Source of the DNA: Bacteroidia bacterium
GTDB lineage: Bacteria > Bacteroidota > Bacteroidia > B-17B0 > Aurantibacillaceae
NCBI GenBank assembly: GCA_026414605.1
Contig: JAOAIP010000026.1
Location: 1-54,647, forward strand
Direction of reading: 5' to 3'
Length of the DNA: 54,647 bases
The notes below the pieces were generated by a model. That model ran no database searches. It was not told the origin of the DNA and saw only the letters and a program-made list of their open reading frames with translations. Position numbers and translations under genes: made by a program. Positions within the stretch are counted from its first letter, which is position 1. Every line of letters begins with the position of its first letter. Positions 43,515 through 52,300 of the stretch are shown piece by piece.

Positions 43515-44729
43515 TCAATCTGCTTCTATAATAAGCATTGCCACATCGTCTTTTAATGTATATTCAACTGTTTGTAATTTTTTTATCCAATTAATAATTT
43601 GTTTTTTGATTTCAATAACAGATCGTTTCTTATATTTTTCTACAAATTTTACTAATTCATTAAAATTCAAATGATGCTCATCTAAAAAATCTGTCAATCC
43701 ATCTGTGTATGAAAATAACAATAATTGCTCTGAATATTCTAATATCGTAACTTCAACATAAGCCAAGTTTTCCATAAAACCTAAAAGCGTAGTCCCTTTA
43801 TCTAACAATTGTAATTGATTATCTTTCCACGCAAAGGGAGGATTGTGCCCCGCATTAATGTAGGTTAACTGCCTACTATAAAGATTTATCTTACCCAAAA
43901 ATAAAGAAACAAATTTTTCTCCTTTGGCATTTTCTAATACTCTTTTATTAATATGGATAATAATATCTTTGAGATTATGCGTAAATTCAATGGCTGTGTG
44001 TAAGGCGGCTTGAATATTACTCATCAAGAGAGCGGCAGATATGCCTTTCCCTGACACATCTGCTATGCAAAATATGTATTCGTGATTATTTAATTTAATA
44101 ACATCATAATAATCTCCACCAACAAGTGAAAATGGGATATATTCTGCAGTTATCTTTAAGTTTTTTTGAAAAGGTAATTGTTGGGGCAAAAGCATTGATT
44201 GTACTTGTTTGGCAAGTTCTATCTCTTTATTAATTTCTGCTTGTTGAATAGATTGACGGTACAATTTTTTATTTTCAATAGCAACTACAATGATATTGGT
44301 CAATGTTTGCACAAATGGTAAATGTTGTATAACAGGGCTCATTCCTATTTTATGCGGATTTACTTCTCCCATCAACAAATATGCTAATGGTAAATCTTTG
44401 TGATAAACAGGAATTACAACATCAAAATCTTTACTTAATGTACGACGAAAAGTAGTAAGCGTTTCTATATCTTTTATCAACAATAATTCTTTATCAAATA
44501 CAATTCTTTTGGTTTTTAATCCCTCATTTATCAAACATTCCCAATCTCCTTCTGCATTATTGATACTATTATTTACAAAAAGACAAAACCTTTTTATAGA
44601 CAAAACATTACTTAAAAAATCCTTATACATTTCTAATAATTCTGCAACAGATGCATTATTATTGATGGCTTTGGTAATATTCAAAAGAACCTGTAACTTT
44701 AAATCTTTAATTTCACTATGAGATAACAT
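43515..44729 (-). CDS. SpoIIE/PP2C-type serine phosphatase with GAF-like sensor domain
   Basis: The 404-aa protein has an N-terminal GAF-like domain (about 15-165) followed by a coiled-coil linker (AIENKKLYRQSIQQAEINKEIELAKQ) and a SpoIIE-type PP2C phosphatase: QSMLLPQQLP, VGGDYYDVIKL, IADVSGKGISAALLMSN and YTDGLTDFLDE with the metal-binding Asp residues. Such RsbU-like enzymes dephosphorylate anti-sigma-antagonist proteins in partner-switching circuits; no anti-sigma or STAS partner lies nearby. A -7 box (TAATTTTG) at 44761-44768. Confidence 0.92.
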   Translation of the reverse strand: MLSHSEIKDLKLQVLLNITKAINNNASVAELLEMYKDFLSNVLSIKRFCLFVNNSINNAEGDWECLINEGLKTKRIVFDKELLLIKDIETLTTFRRTLSKDFDVVIPVYHKDLPLAYLLMGEVNPHKIGMSPVIQHLPFVQTLTNIIVVAIENKKLYRQSIQQAEINKEIELAKQVQSMLLPQQLPFQKNLKITAEYIPFSLVGGDYYDVIKLNNHEYIFCIADVSGKGISAALLMSNIQAALHTAIEFTHNLKDIIIHINKRVLENAKGEKFVSLFLGKINLYSRQLTYINAGHNPPFAWKDNQLQLLDKGTTLLGFMENLAYVEVTILEYSEQLLLFSYTDGLTDFLDEHHLNFNELVKFVEKYKKRSVIEIKKQIINWIKKLQTVEYTLKDDVAMLIIEAD

Positions 44730-44760
44730 TGTTTCTATACTACTATTTCTAATTTAAATT

Positions 44761-44768
44761 CAAAATTA
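44761..44768 (-). promoter_or_regulatory. -7 box of the SpoIIE-type phosphatase gene
   Basis: Reads TAATTTTG on the minus strand, 31 bp upstream of the ATG; matches TAnnTTTG. Confidence 0.45.
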
Positions 44769-44880
44769 AAATTTTCAAATGAACTTGCTTTGTACTTGTT
44801 GTTTTTATTACAATCAAAGCAAATAAAAATTAGCCATCATTCACACATTCATAAACCCAAATTCTAAATACCCGTCTTTA

Positions 44881-45663
44881 TTATCTATTAATGATAATCT
44901 TTTGTGTGAATGTTTTTGAATAGTTTGTTGAATTAAGTAAAACAAAATAAACACCGTTTGGAAGCGATGATACATCCAAGGTTTTAAGATTGAACCCATC
45001 TTTGATTTTAACTTGTTGCTTTAAAACCGTTTGACCGAGTATATTAGTAATAGAAAGCGTTGCATCCAATGGAAAATGGGACTTCAAATGTATAAAGATA
45101 TTTTCCTTTGCAGGAATTGGATAAACAGAAATATCTTCTACAATAGAATTATTTTCAGAAACACTATTTAACGATGGATTGTAATAAATTGTAAAACCAA
45201 GAGTATCATTAGGATTATTAACATTAAAAATTTTATAATAAACTTCAGAATAGCCAATAGGATTAATTTCATTAAAATAAGTAATAATTCTTTCTGAATT
45301 TCCAGTAGTGAGTATAATATAATCACCAGAACTTAATGTATTAGCAGTAGGTGGTAAGCAAGTAGCCCCTGCACAAAAATAGGTTTCTGAAGTAAATGTA
45401 CCTTGTGTGTTAAGTACTTTAATAGTTCGTAGGATATTATAAGTGTAAGTATTAGTAGCATCTGTATTATAAAACCTAAACCTCGCAGGAATATCTGTTG
45501 TATTTGGCGATGTAGTAACGGTATATCCACCTCCATTACCAATCACAGAAATAGTACTTGTACCTGCAGCGTTTGTTGTAACTAAATGAATACTACTTTG
45601 AGCAAAATAATAGAAATTTAAATTGCAAATTAGAATGCCCATTAAGATAAAATTCTTTCTCAT
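44881..45663 (-). CDS. Secreted protein with T9SS type A sorting domain
   Basis: The 260-aa product has a signal peptide (MRKNFILMGILICNLNFYYFAQ) and a beta-rich body of unknown function, one Cys pair (FCAGATCLPP), then a type A sorting domain (ISVYPIPAKENIFIHL ... LPNGVYFVLLNSTNYSKTFTQKIIINR). It is predicted to be surface-exposed or secreted by type IX secretion. It follows the Omp28-like gene on the same strand, but a strong hairpin terminator lies between, so it is probably transcribed separately. Confidence 0.87.
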   Translation of the reverse strand: MRKNFILMGILICNLNFYYFAQSSIHLVTTNAAGTSTISVIGNGGGYTVTTSPNTTDIPARFRFYNTDATNTYTYNILRTIKVLNTQGTFTSETYFCAGATCLPPTANTLSSGDYIILTTGNSERIITYFNEINPIGYSEVYYKIFNVNNPNDTLGFTIYYNPSLNSVSENNSIVEDISVYPIPAKENIFIHLKSHFPLDATLSITNILGQTVLKQQVKIKDGFNLKTLDVSSLPNGVYFVLLNSTNYSKTFTQKIIINR

Positions 45664-45680
45664 AATTTTTAGTTTTACTT

Positions 45681-45725
45681 AAAAAATTCCATCTCTTCTC
45701 TTTGATTTTTAGAGAAGAGATGGAA
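45681..45725 (-). terminator. Terminator of the Omp28-like gene
   Basis: A perfect 15-bp stem, TTCCATCTCTTCTCT (45687-45701) and AGAGAAGAGATGGAA (45711-45725), with a 9-nt loop. On the minus strand it is followed by six T (45681-45686). It lies directly after the Omp28-like gene stop. Confidence 0.92.
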
Positions 45726-45732
45726 AAATGTA

Positions 45733-47538
45733 TTAATGTGTTACTGTAATTTTTTTATTTATTACTTCAGAAGATGTTTTAATACTAATATTATAAATTC
45801 CGTTAGAGAATTGAGAAGTTGGGATAGTGATAACTTCAGATAGTACATTTGTTTTTTCACTTGAATATACCTCTTGTCCTAAAGCATTCATAACGTTTAT
45901 TTGAATATTTTCTTGTTTAGAAAAATTAAATTCAATAGAAACCTTATCATTTGCAGGATTTGGAAATATATTTACAAAATTAGTGTTTAAATTACTCATT
46001 ACGCCTGCGTTTACATCTGTTTTAAACCATTTTGTTAATCCTTTTCCATAATTAGCAGAACCAGAAAAAATAGTATTTCCTCCTGATTTTAAATTATAAC
46101 TTCCATTTCCATAAGAGCAGCAAGCACCATCTCCATAGTCATCCGTAATTTCTAACACATAACATGTATTGGGTTGAAGAGTAAATGTTTTAGTATGTAA
46201 AAGAGTACCTGCTGCCGATAAATCTGACCAAGGACCGTCAGATGCTACTATTGTTCCCGTAGATTCTTCTTTAACTTTCCATTGTATTTCTGATCCGTAT
46301 TGATCTTGATTAAAATCCATCTGCATATTGACACTTGGAGCCACTAATGTAGCAGTAGGAATTACTTTTGTTACAACGTCGTTGGTGGTATTTTGATCTG
46401 TATTACCATTTACAGATGCTACACCTATCACCAAAGTATTAGAAGTTGGTAATGGAGTAAATGTTACATTATTCATAGTTATTAACTTTTGTGTAAAAGG
46501 TAAACATACACCATTCCAAGTATAAGAAACAGGAGAAGAACCATTCACTGCATAAGTAAATGTAACAGTAGTTACTGTATCACTTCCATTATTTGTAAAA
46601 TAAAATTTAGGATTAATAATTCCTGCACACACTTCATTTTCAGCCGACAAACTACTTACAGCAATATCTCTTTGATTAGGGATATTTGTAATGTACAAAG
46701 GACCTCTGGCAGCATTGATGGTTAATGAATTACTTTGTGTAACAAATGCGACTAATTCTAAACGACCTAATAAACAAGATGATGTATACGAACCTGTTGC
46801 AGGAAATTTAGTAGGCACAGTATAAGTTACTGTAGTTGTATACAATGAACCTGCAGTAGTAGGAGTTACAGAAGTTCCAAAAGTAGGCGTAAGTACTTTT
46901 CTCAATACGTGGTTGTGCTTATAGGTACCATCCGGGTTCCAATTCGTAGGGTTAAAGTTTCCATAATCAGATTGTGGTCCTGGTATATCATTTTCTAATA
47001 ACATTATAGTCAATGAGTTTGTACTCACGGGGCTATTGGCCGTATAATAAACTTGTGCTTCTACTGTTAAAACTCTTGATTGAGCATCAACAGTACCTTG
47101 AAGAGCAACATTACAGTATGCTGTTTGAGTTTTAATACTATTGGCATAGGTAGGCCATTGGGTACGGTTAGTAGTTGCAATAGCTGTTCCTGAAACAATT
47201 GTTCTATTAATATCAGCGGCAGGGTAACCACTAATACCCATTCCTGGCATAGCGGCTATACTGTTCCCTTCACTTGTTCTAAAATCAATATCACCTGCCG
47301 CAGAAGGAGAGGCATATCCCCCAGTATGAATATTGATAAGTACAACATTATTAGGATCGGAATTATAGATATTCGTAGCAATTTTATGTCCATCTGGACA
47401 ATACCCACAGTGAATACCTGTAAATTCTTCTAAAACAGCTTTTTTATTTTGAGGCGTCGTGCTTACAGGTAATTGTGCAAACATAGGAATTGCAATCATT
47501 CCTTGTAATAATCCTGATAATAATAATTTTGTTTTCAT
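45733..47538 (-). CDS. Omp28-like secreted protein with T9SS type A sorting domain
   Basis: I start it at the ATG at 47538 (MKTKLLLSGLLQGMIAIPMFAQ, signal peptide), giving 601 aa; upstream codons run through the promoter (TATATTTC-like). The N-terminal half is an Omp28-like thioredoxin-fold region: AVLEEFTGIHCGYCPDGHKIA with a CxxC (HCGYC), NIHTGGYASP and GISGYPAADINRTI. Then come beta-rich Ig-like domains and a DDYGDGACCSYGNGSY segment. The type A sorting domain ends the protein (VNIFPNPANDKVSIEF ... FSNGIYNISIKTSSEVINKKITVTH). The CxxC hints at disulfide or redox chemistry outside the cell, not shown. Confidence 0.9.
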   Translation of the reverse strand: MKTKLLLSGLLQGMIAIPMFAQLPVSTTPQNKKAVLEEFTGIHCGYCPDGHKIATNIYNSDPNNVVLINIHTGGYASPSAAGDIDFRTSEGNSIAAMPGMGISGYPAADINRTIVSGTAIATTNRTQWPTYANSIKTQTAYCNVALQGTVDAQSRVLTVEAQVYYTANSPVSTNSLTIMLLENDIPGPQSDYGNFNPTNWNPDGTYKHNHVLRKVLTPTFGTSVTPTTAGSLYTTTVTYTVPTKFPATGSYTSSCLLGRLELVAFVTQSNSLTINAARGPLYITNIPNQRDIAVSSLSAENEVCAGIINPKFYFTNNGSDTVTTVTFTYAVNGSSPVSYTWNGVCLPFTQKLITMNNVTFTPLPTSNTLVIGVASVNGNTDQNTTNDVVTKVIPTATLVAPSVNMQMDFNQDQYGSEIQWKVKEESTGTIVASDGPWSDLSAAGTLLHTKTFTLQPNTCYVLEITDDYGDGACCSYGNGSYNLKSGGNTIFSGSANYGKGLTKWFKTDVNAGVMSNLNTNFVNIFPNPANDKVSIEFNFSKQENIQINVMNALGQEVYSSEKTNVLSEVITIPTSQFSNGIYNISIKTSSEVINKKITVTH

Positions 47539-47716
47539 AGATTTAATTTTGCCGAAATATAAGGATTTTTTTACGATTAAACAAATGCTTTTAAGCAAAA
47601 AATTTACTATATATCTTCTGCAAAAGAATTTAAATGCCCAATGCAAAAATCAAAATTAAACAAATTTTAATATCTAATGAAACTTATGTTACATAACTAC
47701 TCATTACTTTTATTCC

Positions 47717-47724
47717 TATCTTTG
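47717..47724 (+). promoter_or_regulatory. -7 box of the DUF983 gene
   Basis: TATCTTTG matches TAnnTTTG perfectly and lies 15 bp upstream of the ATG at 47740, and downstream of the earlier in-frame ATG at 47677, so it decides the start. Confidence 0.7.
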
Positions 47725-47739
47725 CAGCAAAAATTATTT

Positions 47740-48156
47740 ATGTGGTTAACCAATATGCTTTATTCTTCATTTGGTAATAAATGTCCTAAATGCCATAAAG
47801 GAAATGTTTTTAAATACAACAATCCTTACAATCTTAAACATTTTGATGAAATGAATACAGAGTGTTCTTGCTGTGGAGAAATCTTTGAAAGAGAAACGGG
47901 CTTTTACTATGGTGCAATGTATGTAAGTTATGCGTGGATGGCAGGTTGGTTTATAGTTACTTTTACAATTAACTCTTTCTTCATTCACGCAGAATTACTT
48001 CACTACTTGATATTCTTTTTTGTATCTATTCTAATTTTATCTCCTATGACATTTAGAGTATCTCGAATAACTTGGCTTAATTTTTTTGTAAAATATGATC
48101 CCAAGAAATCCAAATGTCAAAAAAACGAGGCACTAAATCAAAATATAGAAAACTAA
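47740..48156 (+). CDS. DUF983 family membrane protein
   Basis: The 138-aa product has an N-terminal zinc-ribbon-like pair of CxxC motifs (KCPKCHKGNVF and CSCCGEIFERETGFYYGAMYVSYAW), then two transmembrane helices (about 60-80 and 85-105) and a basic tail. DUF983 proteins are common in Bacteroidota and Proteobacteria and have no established function. I start it at the ATG at 47740 because the -7 box lies just before it; the frame opens further upstream at 47677. It is transcribed alone, divergent from the Omp28-like gene. Confidence 0.9.
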   Translation: MWLTNMLYSSFGNKCPKCHKGNVFKYNNPYNLKHFDEMNTECSCCGEIFERETGFYYGAMYVSYAWMAGWFIVTFTINSFFIHAELLHYLIFFFVSILILSPMTFRVSRITWLNFFVKYDPKKSKCQKNEALNQNIEN

Positions 48157-48216
48157 CTTATTATAACAAAGATTAATTAAAATACACTAACAGTGTCAAA
48201 ATCTAAAATAAAAAAA

Positions 48217-49248
48217 TCAAATTCTAGATTTACTTGAACCAGGACCATAAGGACTGGGTAATACATATCGCAAGAAAATTTCCATAGCGCCTTTTCCTCT
48301 GCTAATTGTTTTCAATTGTGAGATGTTTATATCATAACTAAATCCTATCGTATAACTATCATATTCTAAAACAATATTAGTAGTAACAGCATCTTTATTT
48401 CTATAAATGCTACCAAGGGCTATAGAACCACCACTTTGTCCTCTTTCTTTTGCAAAAATGTATTTTCCGTAAAGCCCTGTCAATAATTCTTGTGATGCAC
48501 CTTGTAATTGATACACAAGTAAAGGACAAACAACAAAATTACTCTTACCAATGCCAATATCCCCTGACAGAAAACCTACATAACGAATAGGCATCTTATC
48601 TTTTGAATTTTGTAGAAAAGTAGCAGATGGGGCATTTACGTGAAATGCACTAAAACCAATGTTTAATTTAATGTTCTGTCCTCCTCTATTATACATTCCC
48701 TGATTAACATCGTAAGTGTATACAAAGCCCAAACCAGCATCGGGAACAATGTAAGTATTTTTTCCATAATTTTCTTGTGACGGAAGTGAAGGATCATAAT
48801 GTCCTGTGGCGTCGTTGTATTGTGACTCCCATTGAGCATTTTGAAAATTAATGCTTTTTTGAATAATACCCGCATAAATACCTATACCAATATACTGACC
48901 ATTTTTAATATTCAAATGGTACGCTCCATTCAATGTTACATCATTCGTTTTTAAACTTAAATCTCCAGCAGCGTCATTAAAAAACTTTATTCCACCTGCA
49001 AAAAAATGTCCCATCGGACTTTTCTTAATCCTACCATCTACAGATAAACCAAATGTATTGTAGGGTGATGCTACTGCTTTCCATTGATTTCTGTATATCA
49101 AATTCCCTGACAAAGCATAATTTGCCCCCACCATAGCAGGGTTTAATGCTAAAGGGAAATATTGTATCTGTGTAAAATGCACATCTTGGGCTTTTATATT
49201 TATTATAGCCATTCCTACTATTACCAGTATTTTAATTTTTGTTTTCAT
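48217..49248 (-). CDS. PorP/SprF-family type IX secretion membrane protein
   Basis: The 343-aa outer-membrane barrel has a signal peptide (MKTKIKILVIVGMAIINIKAQ) followed by DVHFTQIQYFPLALNPAMVG, the PorP/SprF signature. SprF is needed to export or attach type B CTD proteins such as SprB. It lies just downstream (124 bp) of the 1596-aa type B adhesin gene on the same strand, the usual sprB-sprF arrangement, so it is the likely partner of that adhesin. Confidence 0.94.
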   Translation of the reverse strand: MKTKIKILVIVGMAIINIKAQDVHFTQIQYFPLALNPAMVGANYALSGNLIYRNQWKAVASPYNTFGLSVDGRIKKSPMGHFFAGGIKFFNDAAGDLSLKTNDVTLNGAYHLNIKNGQYIGIGIYAGIIQKSINFQNAQWESQYNDATGHYDPSLPSQENYGKNTYIVPDAGLGFVYTYDVNQGMYNRGGQNIKLNIGFSAFHVNAPSATFLQNSKDKMPIRYVGFLSGDIGIGKSNFVVCPLLVYQLQGASQELLTGLYGKYIFAKERGQSGGSIALGSIYRNKDAVTTNIVLEYDSYTIGFSYDINISQLKTISRGKGAMEIFLRYVLPSPYGPGSSKSRI

Positions 49249-49371
49249 AACTTTTTATTTTATTGTTAGTAATTTGTAATTTTTAAATTTCAAAAATTAT
49301 ATTTCACAATCCACTGCAATTCTATTTTTTTTGTTATTCAATTTGTTTATTGTTTTTTAATTCCTATTTAA

Positions 49372-52300
49372 TTATTTCACAATCGTAATATTTCCTTTCT
49401 TATCAATCAATTCATTTTTAAACGTTAAGCCCTTAATGTAATATACAAATGTTGCACCACTCATATCTTTGCCATTATACGTTCCATCCCAACAAGCGTC
49501 TTTATCTGTTGATTCATACACTTTTTCTCCCCATCTGTCAAATATCACTATTTGAAACTCTTTTACACATTTTGTTCCCTTTATACATAACTTATCATTC
49601 TTTGTATCTCCATTAGGTGAAAATACATTAGGTACAAATAATTCTGGACATCTATCATCAACATAAATTCTTATGCAAGCAGAATCGCTACAAACGCCAT
49701 TGGTGCTTATACCTGTAACACAATAATCGGTTGTCACCACAGGATTAGCAATTGGATTCGAGCAATTTGCACAACTTAATCCCGTAATTGGAGTCCAAGT
49801 GTAAGAACTTGCACCCGATGCGTTCAATTGAACTTGATCGCCTATGTTAATTGAATTGTTAGGTATTGAACTTACATTTACATTCACCGAAGGTGTAACA
49901 TTGACGGTAATTGTTTGTGTATTAGTACAAGATCCTGAACTACCAGTAACTACAAATGTTACAGATGATGTGGCAGGGATATTTACAAAACTTGTAGTAT
50001 AAGTATTAGTACCATCAGTCCATGTATAAGTATTTGCTCCACTTGCATTTAAATTGATATTACTACCTTGACATACTGCAGTATTACCTGTAATGTTCAA
50101 TACTAAGTTATTATTAAATCCGATATTTATATTCTGAGTGGTAGAACAACCATTAATTGTATTTGTAACCACTACTTGATAAGTACCGCTATTGGTAGTT
50201 GAAATTGTTGCAGTACCTTGACCGCTAAATGTTCCTGCCCCGTTCCAGTTATAGGAATAGGTTGAATTTGCAGGACTCACAGAAATATCAACTGTACCGT
50301 TTGTACAAGAAATACTCTGACTTGAAGCACTTAAACTTACACTTGGAGAATTGGTATCTATCGCTACATTCACCGTTTGAGTGGCTATACATCCATTTGA
50401 AGTATTCATAACAACAACAGTATAAGTTCCCGATTGATTAACAACAGCAGTAGATGTATTTGATCCACTGACTACTCCACTTCCATTCCAAGTATAACTT
50501 ACCGGCGATGCAGTAGTAGTAGCCGCTATTTGAACGGTTGGATTATTACAAGTAATAGATCCACTGGAATTTGCAGTAACAACAGGTATATTAGCATCAG
50601 GTATTACAGCAATAGTAGCACTGGATGAACATCCATTTGTATTGTCTGTAACCACAATGGTATAAGTACCTGCTGCACAAGCAGAAGTAGTAAAGGTATT
50701 AGTTGCACCGCACACGTTTGGACCAGTCCAATTCACGCTTACATTAGTATTTGGATTAGAACTTGCTCCAATACTTACCGAAGTAGATGCACAGGTCAAT
50801 GTTGGATTTGTTCCCGCAGTAATAACAGGTGCTACGGTATTTTGTGTAATATTAGCAGTAGTTACAGAAGTACAAGTGTTTATAGCATCGGTAACTATTA
50901 AAGTATAAGTATTTGGTTGATTAACGGTTATTGTTCCTGTACCTTGACCACTTACTATACCTGAAGATGGTATCCATGAATATGTAACAAATGTTGGATT
51001 TACAGTAGAAGTTATTTGTATCGTAGCATTATTACAATCTAATGTGCCTGTTGAAGATGCAGCCACTGTAGGAGCAGTAGTATTTTCTGTTACAGAAATT
51101 ACAGTTGAAGTTGAACATCCATTAGATGTATTCGTAACTGTCAATTGATAAACTCCTCCTTGATTCACTGTAATTGTTGCTGTACCATTTCCACTTACAA
51201 TGCCTCCACCAGACCAAGTATAAGTTACAGGAGATACTGTTGTTGAAGCAACAATTTGTACAGAATTAGTAGTACAATTCAATGAACCCGAAGGCGTAGC
51301 AGATATTGATGGTAAATTAACATCAGGTATTACTTGTACAGTAGAACTTGATGAACATCCATTTGTATTATCTGTTACAACTAATGTATAAGTACCAGCA
51401 GCACAAGCGTCCGTGGTAAAACTATTAGTTGAACCGCAAACTCCTCCCAACCAACTTACTGTAACCCCTGTGGATGGAGAAGAGGATCCAATAAGTTGAA
51501 CAGATGGAGAACTACAAGTTAATGTTTGATTAGATCCTGCACTTACAACAGGTGCTACTGTGTTTTGTGTAATATTAGCAGTAGTTGCAGAAGTACAAGT
51601 ATTTACAGCATCTGTTACAATTAAAGTATAAGTATTTGGTTGATTGACGGTTATTGTTCCTGTACCTTGACCACTTACTATACCTGAAGATGGCATCCAT
51701 GAATATGTAACAGATGTTGGATTTACAGTAGAAGTTATTTGTATCGTAGCATTATTACAATCTAATGTACCTGTTGAAGAAGCAGCAACTGTAGGTGCCG
51801 TAGTATTTTGAGTAACAGATTGTGTTATACTTACTGTACAACTATTCGCTGTATTGGTTACCGTTACTTGATATACACCACCTTGATTTACTGTAACTGT
51901 TCCTGTACTACTACCACTCACTATTCCTGGTCCTGACCAATTATAAGTATATGTTCCTGATGGGCTAACAGTAGTAGATATTTGGGCACTCGTTACTGTA
52001 CAATTCAATGAATTACTAACATTCGCTTGTATAGAGGGCACATTATTATCCATCGCTACTGATTGGGATGTCGTCGCTGTACAATTATTCGCTGTATTCA
52101 TTACTGTTACTTGATAGGTTCCCCCTTGATTCACTACGATTGTTCCTGTACTTCCCCCACTCACTATTCCTGGTCCTGACCAGTTGTAACTTATTCCTGA
52201 TGATGGGGTAACATTCGTTGTGATTTGAACGGTATTCGTAGTACAATTCAATGATCCACTCACAGAGGCAGTAACATTAGGTGCTGTAGTATTTTGAGTA

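Noticed and set aside
47539-47646. 36-codon N-terminal extension of the Omp28-like protein
   Set aside because: It runs through a TATATTTC-type promoter element; the ATG at 47538 begins a canonical signal peptide.
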